NCBI RefSeq assembly: GCF_041435195.1
Contig: NZ_CP108106.1
Span: 7,267,001-7,331,000, forward strand
Direction: 5' to 3'
DNA length: 64,000 nucleotides
Source of the DNA: Streptomyces sp. NBC_00224
Lineage (GTDB): Bacteria; Actinomycetota; Actinomycetes; Streptomycetales; Streptomycetaceae
A model generated the notes under the pieces. It searched no databases and was not told the origin of the DNA. It saw only the letters and a program-made list of their open reading frames with translations. Below are positions 54,027 through 63,969 of the stretch, one piece after another. The position numbers and the translations under genes were made by a program. How positions within the stretch are numbered: position 1 is the stretch's first letter; each line of letters begins with the position of its first letter.

Positions 54027-54263
54027 ATGGATCACATATACAACGGCATGCCGGCCCGTGAGCTCGGGACCGAGGGCTGGCACAAGCCGTGGAGCGGTGG
54101 CAACGGCGGCAACTGCGTCGAGGCCATGAAGCTGGCCGACGGCCGGGTCGCGATGCGCCAGTCGGCCGACCCGGAGGGCCCCGTTCTGATCTACACCAGC
54201 AACGAGATCGCCGCGTTCATCCTCGGCGCCAAGTCGGGCCAGGCCGACTTCCTGCTGACGTGA
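54027..54263 (+). CDS. DUF397 small protein
   Basis: 78 residues. ELGTEGWHKPWSGGNGGNCVEAMKLADGRVAMRQSADPEGPVLIYTSNEIAAFILGAK contains the DUF397 core (W-x-K/S-x-x-S/G-x-x-G-N-C-V-E and the D-x-x-G-P-V-L block). It abuts the WhiJ-like gene with no gap and presumably acts with it. In studied cases the DUF397 protein modulates the HTH partner. Confidence 0.93.
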   Translation: MDHIYNGMPARELGTEGWHKPWSGGNGGNCVEAMKLADGRVAMRQSADPEGPVLIYTSNEIAAFILGAKSGQADFLLT

Positions 54264-54272
54264 TCCACCGGA

Positions 54273-54314
54273 CGGCCGCCGCCCGGCGCCCCGTTGGGGC
54301 CCGGGCGGCGGCCG
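54273..54314. terminator. Bidirectional hairpin between DUF397 and flavoprotein genes
   Basis: CGGCCGCCGCCCGG pairs perfectly with CCGGGCGGCGGCCG; the central part (GCCCC-GTT-GGGGC) pairs further. Lies between two convergent genes. Confidence 0.7.
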
Positions 54315-54321
54315 AGCCGTG

Positions 54322-56118
54322 TCAGCCGACGTCGAAGACGTTGGGCAGCCCGAGGCGGTAGCGGAATCGGTCGTCGCGCTTGAGCAGGTCGAGCTCCGGG
54401 GCGCTGTAGAGCGAGGCCACCGAGCAGCGCGGGGCCGCCGAACCCGCCCGGTCGAGCAGTGCGTTGGCGGCGAGGCGGCCCGAGGTGTTGGCGCCCTCCA
54501 TCGTCGCCAGGTCGATGGGGACGGCCACGTAGTCGCCCGCCAGATAGAAGTTGGGGATCCTCGTGCCCGCCGAGGGGCGGTTGTGGAACGTGCCGACGGG
54601 GTGGATGAGCAGCTCGTCCTCGTTCCTCGGCTCGGGGGTGCCGATGCCGGAGACGCCCGGGTCCAGGAACCACGAGTGCAGCTTGCCGTCGCTGAGCACG
54701 GTCTTGCCGGTGTCGTTGACCGAGGCCTTCAGCTGCGCCCACACCTCGCGCGCGACCTCCTCGCGGGTGCACTGCTTGGCCGTCTTCCCGTATAGCATCC
54801 CGGGCTTGTCCCACTCGGAGATGTCCACCGAGAGGCAGTCCACCACCGTGCCGTCGCCGTAGTCGGTGCGGAAGTCGTGGTGCGGCCAGTGCTCGGCCTG
54901 GGCGATCGCGGTGAGCGACCAGGGGGAGTCGATGCAGTCGAAGTGGCCGTGTACCCCGTCGGGCCGCTCGGTCAGATAGAACTGGATGCCGGTCATCCAG
55001 TCCGTGCGCAGTTTGTCGCAGCGGGCCAGCTGCGGGTCGGCCGCGCGCATCGCGGCGCTCCAGGTGGGCCGGGCGTGCTCCACCGGGAGGGCGCAGACGT
55101 AGTGGTCGGCGTTCACCGTGCGGCGCACCCCGCCCGGGTCCTCGACCACGGCACCCGTCACCTTCGCGCCGTCGTACGCGAACTCCCGCAGGGTCCAGCC
55201 CAGTTGGAACTCCACGCCGAGGGTGCGCAGATGGGCCACCCAGGGGTCGATCCAGGCCTCGTTGGTGGGCGCGTTGAGGATGCGGTCGAGGGGGCCGTCC
55301 GCGCCCCGGCCGAGCGCGTTGAAGACGAACGCCTCCAGGAGTGAGCCCACCGTGCGGGTGCTGGCCTCCTCCGCCTTGGTCGCCACGATGTTGCGGGTGA
55401 CGCCGACGGCGAGGATGCGCTGGTACTCGTAACTCATCTTGCCCGCCTTGGTGAACGTCCACCAGGGCGTGGCCTCCCACTGGTCGTTGCGGCGCTCGTC
55501 ACAGCTGGTCAGGAAGGTGACGAGGCGGTCGGCGAAGTACGCGACCTCGCGCGCGGGCAGCCGCTGGAAGGTGCCGAGCACCCCGGTGAGGGCGCGCCGC
55601 AGCGCGTCCAGGGTGAGCTGCTGCGGGGTGCCGGACCAGGGCAGCGGCAGACGCAGGTCCTCGTAGCCGGTCCGGGCGAACATCATCTCCTTGGGTGCGA
55701 TCAGGTTGTCCCAGACGCCGTGCGCGTTGCCGGGGAAGGGGATTCGCCGCATCGTGTCCGGCAGGTTGTGGTAGATCCCGGGGATGAACCGGAAGCCGTG
55801 CTCGCCCGGGAGCGGGCCGCGGCCGCCCCGGGCGCTGTCCGGCACGTCCATGCTGCGGGCCTTGCCGCCGAGCGCCCGGCGCTCGTAGAGCGTGACGCGG
55901 AAGCCGCGTTCGGCCAGTTCGTGGGCGGCGGTCAGACCGGCGACCCCGCCGCCGAGCACCACCACCGACTGCCCTGCCGCCGGGGCGGCCCCCGGGCGTG
56001 CCGCGGCCGCGGCGGGGACCGCCGCGTCGAGCCCCAGGGCGGTCGCCGCGCCCGCCACCGCCGTCCCCGCGACGAACGTGCGCCTCGTGCTGCCCGAAGT
56101 ACTGCCCGAACGCTCCAT
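54322..56118 (-). CDS. Tat-exported FAD-dependent oxidoreductase (amine-oxidase/HpnE-like)
   Basis: 598 residues. Twin-arginine leader STRRTFVAGTAVAGAATALG. Rossmann motif SVVVLGGGVAGLTAAHELAERGFRVTLYERR at ~50-80, and a C-terminal FAD contact NFYLAGDYVAVPIDLATMEGANTSGRLAANALL. GEHGFRFIPGIYHNLPDTMRRIP is typical of the hydroxysqualene-dehydroxylase/phytoene-desaturase-like branch. Export of a folded flavoprotein fits a substrate in the envelope; no lipid-biosynthesis genes are nearby. Substrate unknown. Confidence 0.88.
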   Translation of the reverse strand: MERSGSTSGSTRRTFVAGTAVAGAATALGLDAAVPAAAAARPGAAPAAGQSVVVLGGGVAGLTAAHELAERGFRVTLYERRALGGKARSMDVPDSARGGRGPLPGEHGFRFIPGIYHNLPDTMRRIPFPGNAHGVWDNLIAPKEMMFARTGYEDLRLPLPWSGTPQQLTLDALRRALTGVLGTFQRLPAREVAYFADRLVTFLTSCDERRNDQWEATPWWTFTKAGKMSYEYQRILAVGVTRNIVATKAEEASTRTVGSLLEAFVFNALGRGADGPLDRILNAPTNEAWIDPWVAHLRTLGVEFQLGWTLREFAYDGAKVTGAVVEDPGGVRRTVNADHYVCALPVEHARPTWSAAMRAADPQLARCDKLRTDWMTGIQFYLTERPDGVHGHFDCIDSPWSLTAIAQAEHWPHHDFRTDYGDGTVVDCLSVDISEWDKPGMLYGKTAKQCTREEVAREVWAQLKASVNDTGKTVLSDGKLHSWFLDPGVSGIGTPEPRNEDELLIHPVGTFHNRPSAGTRIPNFYLAGDYVAVPIDLATMEGANTSGRLAANALLDRAGSAAPRCSVASLYSAPELDLLKRDDRFRYRLGLPNVFDVG

Positions 56119-56284
56119 GGTGCCCCCTATTACCGGTGGTAACGGTCACGTCGGCGCAGGAGCATACGGATGCGGCGGTCAAGCCGGAAGAGACAATCGA
56201 GCCCAGTGTTCCGTGGGTGCACGGCAGTTGTGTCCGACACCGGCCGTGCCGGGCGCGGCCGGGCGGATGTGGTCAGATAGGGGC

Positions 56285-56701
56285 ATGGCCCGACGCACCC
56301 CCCGCCCCGCCCGCCCCCGGTCCCCCAAGGACTGCCCCTGCGGGCTGCCCGCGCCGTACGCCGAGTGCTGCGGCCGCTACCACGCCGGGCAGGCGGCGCC
56401 CACCGCCGAAGCGCTGATGCGCTCCCGCTTCAGCGCCTTCGCGGTCCAGGACGAGCCGTATCTGCTGCGCACCTGGCACCCCGACCACCGCCCCGCCGCC
56501 GTCGACTTCGACCCGGGGATGCGCTGGACCCGCCTGGAGATCCTGGACACCAAGGACGGCAGCGCCTTCCACACCACCGGCGAGGTCACCTTCCGCGCCC
56601 ACTACACCGAGGGCGGCGACGAGGGCTCGCTGTACGAGCGGAGCCGCTTCGTCCGGCACGAGGGCGCCTGGGTGTATCTGGACGCGGTGTTCACGGACTG
56701 A
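56285..56701 (+). CDS. YchJ-family protein (UPF0225, SEC-C zinc motif)
   Basis: 138 residues. An N-terminal cysteine motif SPKDCPCGLPAPYAECCGRYH resembles a SEC-C zinc site, followed by APTAEALMRSRFSAFAVQDEPYLLRTWHP, the family core. The C-terminal NTF2-like domain ends with GAWVYLDAVF. Function not established; it may bind nucleic acid or ribosome partners. Start at the ATG; no strong ribosome site. Confidence 0.92.
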   Translation: MARRTPRPARPRSPKDCPCGLPAPYAECCGRYHAGQAAPTAEALMRSRFSAFAVQDEPYLLRTWHPDHRPAAVDFDPGMRWTRLEILDTKDGSAFHTTGEVTFRAHYTEGGDEGSLYERSRFVRHEGAWVYLDAVFTD

Positions 56702-56768
56702 ACCGGATCGGCGTTTTCGGCGTCCTTCCCCGTGTATGCGGTCGTAATTGTCCGGATCAGGGGGAAAA

Positions 56769-58604
56769 ATGTCCGACATCGCCGGGGACGAACTCGTCCC
56801 GTACACCGACCGGTTACCGATTCCCGAGGTGCTGCGGCCCGCGAAGGCCGATGTGCGCCGTGAGACCGAGATCGCCGTCCGCCCCACCTGGGTGCGGCTG
56901 CACAGCCAGCTGCCGCCCACCTTGATGTGGGGCTACAACGGCACGGTGCCCGGCCCCACCATCGAGGTGCGGCGCGGCCAGCGCGTGCGCATCGCCTGGA
57001 CCAACCGGGTGCCGCGCGGCAGCGAGTACCCGGTCACCGCCGTCGAGGTGCCGCTGCGCCCGCAGGGCACCGCGCCCGCCACCACCGAGGCGGGGCGCGG
57101 GGGCGTCGAGGCCAGTGCGGACGTGGCCGCGCTGCCCGCCTGGACCGTCACGCATCTGCACGGCGCCCAGACCGGCGGCGGCAACGACGGCTGGGCCGAC
57201 AACGCGGTGACGGAGGGCGACGCCCAGCTCTCCGAGTATCCGAACGACCACCAGGCCGTGCAGTGGTGGTACCACGACCACGCCATGAACATCACCCGGT
57301 TCAACGTGTACGCCGGGCTCGTCGGCACGTATCTGCTGCGCGACGACGAGGAGGACGCCCTGCGACTGCCGCGCGGGGAGCGGGAGATGCCGCTGATCCT
57401 CGCCGACCGCAACCTCGACACCGACGAGGACGGGCGCCTCAACGGGCGGCTGCTGCACAAGACGATCGTCGTCGACCCGAAGAACGCCGAGACGGGCCGG
57501 CCGGTCTCGGCCCCCTTCACCGGCCCGTTCACCACGGTCAACGGCGTCATCTGGCCGTACCTCGACACCGACGCCGCCTGGTACCGCTTCCGGCTCGTCA
57601 ACGCCTCCAACGCGCGCATCTACGACCTGGTCCTCCTCGACGAGGAGGACAACCCGGTCCCCGGCGTGCTCCACCAGATCGGCAGCGACGGCGGACTGCT
57701 GCCCACCCCGGTGACGGTCGGCTTCGACACGGCGCTGCCGACGCTGACCGTGGCACCCGCCGAGCGCATGGACCTGCTCATCGACTTCCGGGAGCTGGCC
57801 GGCCGCAGCCTGCGCCTGGTCAACAAGGGAGCGGGAAAGCCCGCCGGGGTGCCCGACCCGGTGAACAACGTCCGCTATCCCCAGGTGATGGAGTTCCGGG
57901 TACGCGAGTGCCCCGAGCCCGACGCCTTCGTCCTGCCGCAGGTGCTCTCCGGCTCCTTCCGGCGGTACGCGCACGGGCAGCTGCACCACGGCCACCGGCT
58001 GGTCGTGCTCACCCCGCCCGGCACCGTCGGGGGCGGCGGCCACCCGGAGATGTGGGAGATGGCCGAGGTCACCGAGGGCCCGACCGGGCCGGCGGAGGGA
58101 GTGATCCAGCTCCAGGGCGCCGACGGCAAGGTGAAGACCTACCGGCGGATCGCCCGCACCTTCAACGACGGCCTCGGGTTCACCGTCGCCGAGGGCACCT
58201 TCGAGCAGTGGAGCTTCCTCAACCTCGGCGGTCCGGTCCACCCGATGCACATCCACCTCGCCGACTTCCAGCTGATGGGCCGTGACGCGTACACCGTGGA
58301 CGGCTTCGACGCGAAGCTGGGCGGCACCCGCAAGCCGGTGGCCTACGACGCGGGCCGGCCGGTCCCGCTTGCGCCCAACGAGCGCGGCTTGAAGGACGTC
58401 TTCCGGGTCCCGGCGGGGCAGCTGGTGCGGGTGCTCGGCCGCTTCGACGGGGCGTACGGGCGGTTCATGTACCACTGCCATCTGCTGGAGCACGAGGACA
58501 TGGGCATGATGCGGCCGTTCGTGGTGGCTCCGCCGGAGGCGCTCAAGTTCGACCACGCGGGCGGGCACGGCGGCCACGACGGCCACGCAGGACACTCGGG
58601 CTGA
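56769..58604 (+). CDS. Multicopper oxidase (phenoxazinone synthase/bilirubin-oxidase/CotA type)
   Basis: 611 residues. Three cupredoxin domains with all copper ligands: THLHGAQ (~129), [13 protein letters not shown] (~173), PMHIHLADF (~492) and [14 protein letters not shown] (~567). No signal peptide is visible, like phenoxazinone synthase and CotA. The tail is His/Gly-rich ([18 protein letters not shown]), a possible extra metal site. Codon 56814-56816 is TTA, so bldA may limit its synthesis. Start ATG with GGGGGA six bases upstream. Likely role: oxidising phenols or aminophenols, or handling copper. Confidence 0.92.
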   Translation: MSDIAGDELVPYTDRLPIPEVLRPAKADVRRETEIAVRPTWVRLHSQLPPTLMWGYNGTVPGPTIEVRRGQRVRIAWTNRVPRGSEYPVTAVEVPLRPQGTAPATTEAGRGGVEASADVAALPAWTVTHLHGAQTGGGNDGWADNAVTEGDAQLSEYPNDHQAVQWWYHDHAMNITRFNVYAGLVGTYLLRDDEEDALRLPRGEREMPLILADRNLDTDEDGRLNGRLLHKTIVVDPKNAETGRPVSAPFTGPFTTVNGVIWPYLDTDAAWYRFRLVNASNARIYDLVLLDEEDNPVPGVLHQIGSDGGLLPTPVTVGFDTALPTLTVAPAERMDLLIDFRELAGRSLRLVNKGAGKPAGVPDPVNNVRYPQVMEFRVRECPEPDAFVLPQVLSGSFRRYAHGQLHHGHRLVVLTPPGTVGGGGHPEMWEMAEVTEGPTGPAEGVIQLQGADGKVKTYRRIARTFNDGLGFTVAEGTFEQWSFLNLGGPVHPMHIHLADFQLMGRDAYTVDGFDAKLGGTRKPVAYDAGRPVPLAPNERGLKDVFRVPAGQLVRVLGRFDGAYGRFMYHCHLLEHEDMGMMRPFVVAPPEALKFDHAGGHGGHDGHAGHSG

Positions 58605-58645
58605 GGCACGGGGGCTCCTCGGGTCGGGGTGGGGGCGCGGCCGGG

Positions 58646-60724
58646 TCAGGACCGGGTCGCGCCCACCGTCTCGCGGTCGGCCGGGGGCAGACCGTTGGCC
58701 AGGTCCTCGGCGAGCAGCCGCTTGGCGATGGCGTCGGCGGCGGCCCGCAGCTCCGCGCTGCGCGGCCGGCCCCGGTCCCGCTCCAACTGCTCGTTGAGCC
58801 AGTCCGACCAGGACGCGCTGATCGCCTCGACCTCGCGCCGGCCGCCCTCGGTGAGCGAGAAGTAGGTGCCCTCGCGGGTCAGGAACCCTTCGTCGACCAT
58901 CCGCTGGAAGACCGGCACCAGCACCTCCGGCGGCACATGGCGGCGGGCCGCGATCAGGCCGAGGCTCGCGTGCCCGACCATCCTGGTGAACAGCTCCACC
59001 TGCATCACCGCCCAGGCGCCCGCCATGTCGAGCCGGGAGTCGGAGCGGGTCACGATATGGCGCGCGGTGTCGATGCCGGTACTGCGGACGATCTTGCCGA
59101 CCGACAGCTCCAGGAGCTTCTGCGAGTCGCCGGTGGACGGCTGCGCGAAGCCCTCGCCCATGTCGGTGGAGGAGGAGCGGGCGGTGTCGCGCAGCTCGAC
59201 CTGCTTGAGGAAGAGCGCCACCAGGAACCCGACGACCGCCACCGGCACGGTCCACAGGAACACGGTGTGCAGCGAGTCCGCGTACGCCTGGACGATCGGC
59301 GCGGCCGTGGCCGAGGGCAGCGACTTGAGGCCCTCGGGGGACTGCGCGGCCCTGGCGAGCGCCGCCGGGTCCGCCCCGCCCGCCTTCGCCGCCGCCGCGA
59401 TCCCGTCCGTCAGGTTCGGCTTGAGGGTGTTGGCGTAGATGGTGCCGAAGACGGCGGTGCCGAAGGAGCTGCCCAGCGTACGGAAGAAGGTCACGCCCGA
59501 TGTCGCGGTGCCGAGGTCGGCGTAGTCGACGGTGTTCTGCACGGCGATCGTCAGGACCTGCATGCACAGTCCGATGCCGAGGCCCAGCACGAACATGTAC
59601 AGCGACTCCAGCCAGGCGCCGCTGTCCGGTCCCATCAGCGAGAGCAGATAGAGCCCCACGCCCATCACCAGGGCGCCCACGATGGGGAAGATCCGGTACT
59701 GGCCGGTCTTGCTGACCACGTTGCCGCTGAAGATCGACGCGATCAGCAGCCCGACCACCATCGGCAGGGTGCGCACACCGGAGACGGTCGCGGAGTCGCC
59801 GTCCACGTACTGGAGGTAGGTCGGCAGGAACGTCATCGCGCCCAGCATCGCGAAGCCCACGATGAAGCTGAGGACCGAGCAGACCGTGAAGACGGGGTTG
59901 CGGAACAGCCGCATCGGCAGCATCGGCTCGACGGCCCGGGTCTCCACCCAGCAGAACAGGGCCAGCGAGGCCACACCGCCCGCGAAGAGCGCGAGGATGG
60001 TCGGCGAGGTCCAGGCGTACTCGTTGCCGCCCCAGCTCGTCGCCAGGATCAGGGCGCTCGCCCCGGCCGCGACCAGGCCGATGCCGAGGTAGTCGATCAC
60101 CGGCTTGGCGACCGACCGGATGGAGGGGATGGTGCGGGCGGCGGCGATGACCACCAGGACCGCGATGGGCACGTTCACGTAGAACGCCCAGCGCCAGCTC
60201 AGATGGTCCGTGAACAGTCCGCCGAGCAGCGGCCCGATGACCGTCGCGACGCCGAACACCGCGCCGATCGCGCCCTGGTACTTGCCGCGCTCGCGCAGCG
60301 GGATCACATCCGCGATCAGCGCCATCGCGGTGACCATCAGACCGCCCGCGCCGATGCCCTGGAGCGCCCGCCAGGCGATGAGCAGCGACATGTTGGTCGC
60401 GAGGCCGCACAGGAACGAGCCGGTGATGAAGACGACCGCCGAGACCTGGAAGACCACCTTGCGGCCGAAGAGGTCGCCGAACTTGCCGACCAGGGCGGTC
60501 GCGACGGTCTCCGCGAGCAGGTACGAGGTGACCACCCAGGACATGTGCGCGGCGCCGCCGAGGTCCGAGACGATCGTCGGCAGCGCGGTGCCCACGATCG
60601 TCTGGTCCAGCGCGGCCAGCAGCATCCCGAGCATGATCGTGCCGAAGACGATGTTCCGCTGGCGGACGTCCAGCACGGGCGGCGCGGTGGGTGCCGAAGG
60701 TGCGGTGTCGCTGGCTGTGGTCAC
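58646..60724 (-). CDS. MFS DHA2 exporter fused to a C-terminal winged-helix (MarR-like) domain
   Basis: 692 residues. Residues ~20-510 are a 14-helix DHA2 exporter ([53 protein letters not shown]). After a linker, ~545-690 contain [59 protein letters not shown], which reads as a winged helix of MarR type. A transporter with a DNA-binding-like cytosolic domain may sense its own substrate. Third gene of the PucR-urea transporter-exporter group on this strand; promoter region ~70 bp. Confidence 0.88.
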   Translation of the reverse strand: MTTASDTAPSAPTAPPVLDVRQRNIVFGTIMLGMLLAALDQTIVGTALPTIVSDLGGAAHMSWVVTSYLLAETVATALVGKFGDLFGRKVVFQVSAVVFITGSFLCGLATNMSLLIAWRALQGIGAGGLMVTAMALIADVIPLRERGKYQGAIGAVFGVATVIGPLLGGLFTDHLSWRWAFYVNVPIAVLVVIAAARTIPSIRSVAKPVIDYLGIGLVAAGASALILATSWGGNEYAWTSPTILALFAGGVASLALFCWVETRAVEPMLPMRLFRNPVFTVCSVLSFIVGFAMLGAMTFLPTYLQYVDGDSATVSGVRTLPMVVGLLIASIFSGNVVSKTGQYRIFPIVGALVMGVGLYLLSLMGPDSGAWLESLYMFVLGLGIGLCMQVLTIAVQNTVDYADLGTATSGVTFFRTLGSSFGTAVFGTIYANTLKPNLTDGIAAAAKAGGADPAALARAAQSPEGLKSLPSATAAPIVQAYADSLHTVFLWTVPVAVVGFLVALFLKQVELRDTARSSSTDMGEGFAQPSTGDSQKLLELSVGKIVRSTGIDTARHIVTRSDSRLDMAGAWAVMQVELFTRMVGHASLGLIAARRHVPPEVLVPVFQRMVDEGFLTREGTYFSLTEGGRREVEAISASWSDWLNEQLERDRGRPRSAELRAAADAIAKRLLAEDLANGLPPADRETVGATRS

Positions 60725-60794
60725 ACTGGCACCCTCACACCACCGCAGGTGGGGCGCATGCGCTGTAGGCCGTGCGGGTGAGCCCGCGGGCTAT

Positions 60795-61790
60795 TCAGCC
60801 GGGCAGCGCCGCGCGGGCTCCGTCCGGCTCGGCGGGCTGCGGCGCGCCCGTGCGCCGCAGCCTCGGCAGCGCCGGGACCGACGCCAGGAATACCAGGGTG
60901 GTCAGGACGAACGGCCAGGTGAAGGGGCGGCCCCCGGCCGGGGCCAGAAGCGCGCTCAGCGCCGGGCCCAGGACGGTCGCGGCCGCCGCCCCCGCCACCG
61001 CGAAGCCGAGACTCCACCGGTCGGCGGCGAGCAGCACCCCGCACAGGGCCATCGCCACCAGCACCGCGTTGTAGCCCATCGTCCCGTCCGCGATGTGCTC
61101 CGCCGGAGCGCCGAGCGCCCAGGCCGTGAGGATCCCCACCGCGCTGCCCGCGCAGGCCATCGCGCCCGCGAGCCGGTCGGCCGCGAAGATCCCGGCGAGG
61201 AAGATCAGTCCCACGTACCACTGGGGCACCAGGAAGATCTGGGCGACGTTGGCGAAGAAGCCGTGCACCACGTCGCGCAGCCCCAGGGCGACCGGTCCCT
61301 CGGCGGCGCGGGCGAGCGCGGCCGGGCCGTCGCCGTGGTGCCACACCCTGCTGAAGCCCGGCGCCGCGATCGTCATGGCGCTCGCCGTCAGACAGAAGGG
61401 GAGCGTCAGGGTCGGCAGGCCCCAGGTGCGCAGCACGGTGGCGGTGGCCCCGGCGACCACGATGACCAGCGCGCAGCCGCAGGCCGCGAGCAGAGCGGTG
61501 GACAGATGCGCGGCGCCCAGGCCGGCCGCGAAGCCGACGGCGACCAGACAGGCGTTGACCCCTTCGAGCCCGGCGGCGACCCGCCCCCGCTCCACGCCGA
61601 GAAGCTGGGCGGTGCCGGTGCCGACGGCGGTGCCGAGCAGCCCGTACAGGCCGTAGTGCCAGCCCGCCACGAAGAGCCCGACGGAGAAGACCGCGCCGGT
61701 CACGGCGCTCGGCACGAAGTCGACCTGAGCCTGCCCCCGCAGGACGTGGACGGCGAACCGCCCCCACCGCGCGGCGCGCGAGTGCCCCAC
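60795..61790 (-). CDS. Urea transporter (UT family, PF03253)
   Basis: 331-residue membrane protein. Two homologous halves of helices, as in UT proteins: LEGVNACLVAVGFAAGL and MGYNAVLVAMALCGVLLAADRW are the two selectivity-filter-bearing repeats; LGLRDVVHGFFANVAQIFLVPQWYVGLIFLAGIFAADRL is the interdomain region with the VGQVFF-like block as IAQIFL. Start is GTG with GGAGGGG about 5 bases upstream; longer frames to 61892 are not supported. No urease is in the window. The PucR-type regulator upstream suggests control by nitrogen or purine breakdown (inference). Confidence 0.85.
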   Translation of the reverse strand: MGHSRAARWGRFAVHVLRGQAQVDFVPSAVTGAVFSVGLFVAGWHYGLYGLLGTAVGTGTAQLLGVERGRVAAGLEGVNACLVAVGFAAGLGAAHLSTALLAACGCALVIVVAGATATVLRTWGLPTLTLPFCLTASAMTIAAPGFSRVWHHGDGPAALARAAEGPVALGLRDVVHGFFANVAQIFLVPQWYVGLIFLAGIFAADRLAGAMACAGSAVGILTAWALGAPAEHIADGTMGYNAVLVAMALCGVLLAADRWSLGFAVAGAAAATVLGPALSALLAPAGGRPFTWPFVLTTLVFLASVPALPRLRRTGAPQPAEPDGARAALPG

Positions 61791-61934
61791 CTGAACCCCT
61801 CCCGTCCGACGGGCTCCCGACGGCCCAGGGCACTGTAAGGGGCGCGGGGCAGGTTGGGGCAAGAGGTGCGCTCTGGTCGGAACCTCCCACAATCGTCCGC
61901 CCGGCTCGGCGGATCCGGTGGGATTGATCTCCCG

Positions 61935-63245
61935 TTACGCGGTGGTGCTGCGCGACGGGCGCCGGCAGCCGGTCACCGCGGCCGCCTTCGTCCGTGAAGT
62001 GGCGGACACCGCCGAGGGGTTGATGGCCGAGGAGGCGGGCCGGGCGTCGGCCCGCTCGCGCAGATGCATCGCGCGCAGCACCACCTCGGTGGCGAAGCGG
62101 TGGTCGGGGTCGGTCAGCCGGCGCCCGAAGGCCGCGTCGAGGTTGCGCATGCGGTAGCGGACGGTCTGCGGGTGGATGTGCAGCACCTCGCCGATCTGGG
62201 CGGCGGTGCCACGGGTGGCGAGCCACGCCCGTAACGTCTCGATCAGACGCTCCCGGCGGGTCGCCGTATGGCCCTGGAGCGGGGCCAGTTCACGGGCCGC
62301 GAGCAGTTCCAGGAGCGCCGGGTCCGACATGAGCAGCAGGGTGACCAGATGGTCCGCACTGTGGACGACGGGCGCCTCGGTGATGATCCCGGACAGCGCG
62401 AGGCCGAGCGCCTGGCGGGCCCAGCGCAGCGAGTCGGCCGCCCCGGCCAGGGACACCGTGGGCCCGGCCGCCGCGCGCGCCCCGCCGAGCGCCTGGGCGA
62501 GGGCCTCGCGGCGCTCCGCGTCCAGGGCGCCCGGCACCAGCAGATACGGCTGCGGGTCCCCGAGGTCCATCAGTACGTCGCCGTGCAGGGCGGTGCGGGC
62601 CGGGTGGGCGCCGGCGCTCAGCGCGACCGGGGTCAGCTCCTCCGGGAGCTGCCAGCCCGCCCGTTCGGCCAGCTCGACGAGGGTGGCCCGGGGCGTGCCG
62701 CTGCCGGACGCGATCAGGCGCAGGATCTTTCTTCGCAGCTCGTCCTGGTTGTCCTCGGCCGACGCCCTGGCCTCCAGATAGCCCTCGCTCGCCAGCGCCT
62801 CCAACTGGTCCATGTACGCGAACAGGGTGTCCGCGAAGGACAGCATGAAGACCGGGGAGAGGTTGTAGCGCTTGCCCACCTTCTTGGTGTGGCGCAGCGC
62901 GACCCGGGCGCCGACACGGAAGGTGCCGCGCAGGGTGTCCAGGCTCCCGCCCCGGGTAGCGGCGAACCGGCCGAACGTACGGATCATCTCGTCCCGCAGC
63001 GGCGAGGCCACCGAGGGCCGCACCACCTGGTCCACGAAGATGGTCAGGCTCTGCTCGATCGCCGAGTGCACGAACCGGCCGTGCGGGCCCGCGAAGACCT
63101 CCGCGAACTCCGGGTACGCACGGATCACCTCGGCCTTGATCTCGTCGAGCAGCGGCGGGAGTTCGGGCCACATGATGGTGGCGAGCTCCCGGGGGATCGG
63201 TCCCAGCTGCTCCGAGGAGGCCGATGCGTGGAGGGCGTTCGGCAT
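61935..63245 (-). CDS. PucR/CdaR-type transcriptional regulator
   Basis: 436 residues. A long N-terminal sensing region without a GGDEF-like motif is followed by the C-terminal HTH_30: LIETLRAWLATRGTAAQIGEVLHIHPQTVRYRMRNLDAAFG. This is the PucR family, often controlling purine or nitrogen catabolism. TTA codon at 62234-62232 (in ETLRAW), so bldA-dependent. The C-terminal ~30 residues (NPSAVSATSRTKAAAV...) extend past the family's usual end. The urea transporter is 144 bp downstream in the same direction. Confidence 0.88.
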   Translation of the reverse strand: MPNALHASASSEQLGPIPRELATIMWPELPPLLDEIKAEVIRAYPEFAEVFAGPHGRFVHSAIEQSLTIFVDQVVRPSVASPLRDEMIRTFGRFAATRGGSLDTLRGTFRVGARVALRHTKKVGKRYNLSPVFMLSFADTLFAYMDQLEALASEGYLEARASAEDNQDELRRKILRLIASGSGTPRATLVELAERAGWQLPEELTPVALSAGAHPARTALHGDVLMDLGDPQPYLLVPGALDAERREALAQALGGARAAAGPTVSLAGAADSLRWARQALGLALSGIITEAPVVHSADHLVTLLLMSDPALLELLAARELAPLQGHTATRRERLIETLRAWLATRGTAAQIGEVLHIHPQTVRYRMRNLDAAFGRRLTDPDHRFATEVVLRAMHLRERADARPASSAINPSAVSATSRTKAAAVTGCRRPSRSTTA

Positions 63246-63969
63246 GCGCGGTCCCTTTCACTGGCCGGGACGTACGGCTCGACGTTTCGGCTCGGGTGGG
63301 CGACGCACCGTGGGCCTGCTGCTGGGCCGACGTCAACTCACAACATCTGCAACATAGACCAGCCCGCGCCCGAAGGCACCAGTGCGTGCGGAGGAAATGT
63401 GTGCCCCGTGACGGGTTCTCGTTGCGGCCGGACACAAAGATGCTCGCCCCGGCACGGAAGAGGCAATGGCATTGCGTGAACGCGAGGGAAAACGTTGACC
63501 TGTGTACGAATTTTCGGGGTGCGGTCGGCCAACACGCAATAACATGCGTGCGCGTGGCGGCCGTGCGGCCGACGGCCGGATTCGGCCGTCGGGTATTGCA
63601 CGGCCCGATTCCGCGCGCGTAGCGTCCTCGGTGCCCCGGGGTCGACGGCTCTCGCCGCCCCTCACGGCGGGCCGCCGCCCGCACCCCGGCGGCGCGGCCC
63701 ACGCCCCAGGGCTGCGGATCCCGGCGGGGCCCCGCGATCCGTCCCCCCGGACCGCGGGGCCCCGCTCCCGCGTGCACCGGGATCTGTGCCGCCGTTGATA
63801 AGGCGAGCGCCCGGAATTGTGGCGCCGGTGACAAATAATCACCGACGGGCGAGGAGATCGGAGATTCGCGCGGAAGCGGTATTGCGGCACTGGGTTACCC
63901 GTACATAACGTCACGGCGACATCGGCCGTTCCCGGCGCCCGTAGAACCGCTATTCACAGGAGCAGAGCC
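63246..63969 (+). other. Non-coding 724-bp stretch with a large hairpin
   Basis: I find no convincing gene on either strand. The DNA has AT-richer patches (TGTGTACGAATTTTCGG, GACAAATAATCACC) typical of promoters, which would serve the PucR gene on one side and the gene starting at 63970 on the other. At 63559-63605 nested inverted repeats (GGCCGTGC...GCACGGCC and CCGACGGCCG-GATT-CGGCCGTCGG) could form a strong hairpin or bind a protein. Confidence 0.5.

Noticed and set aside
56814..60410. A minus-strand open frame of ~1200 codons across the multicopper oxidase and exporter genes.
   Set aside because: It crosses two well-supported genes in the wrong frame and has no recognisable domain.
63333..63914. 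A 193-codon minus-strand frame in the non-coding region next to the PucR gene.
   Set aside because: Arg/Pro/Gly-rich with no ribosome site or domain, crosses the hairpin, and codon bias is wrong for a gene.
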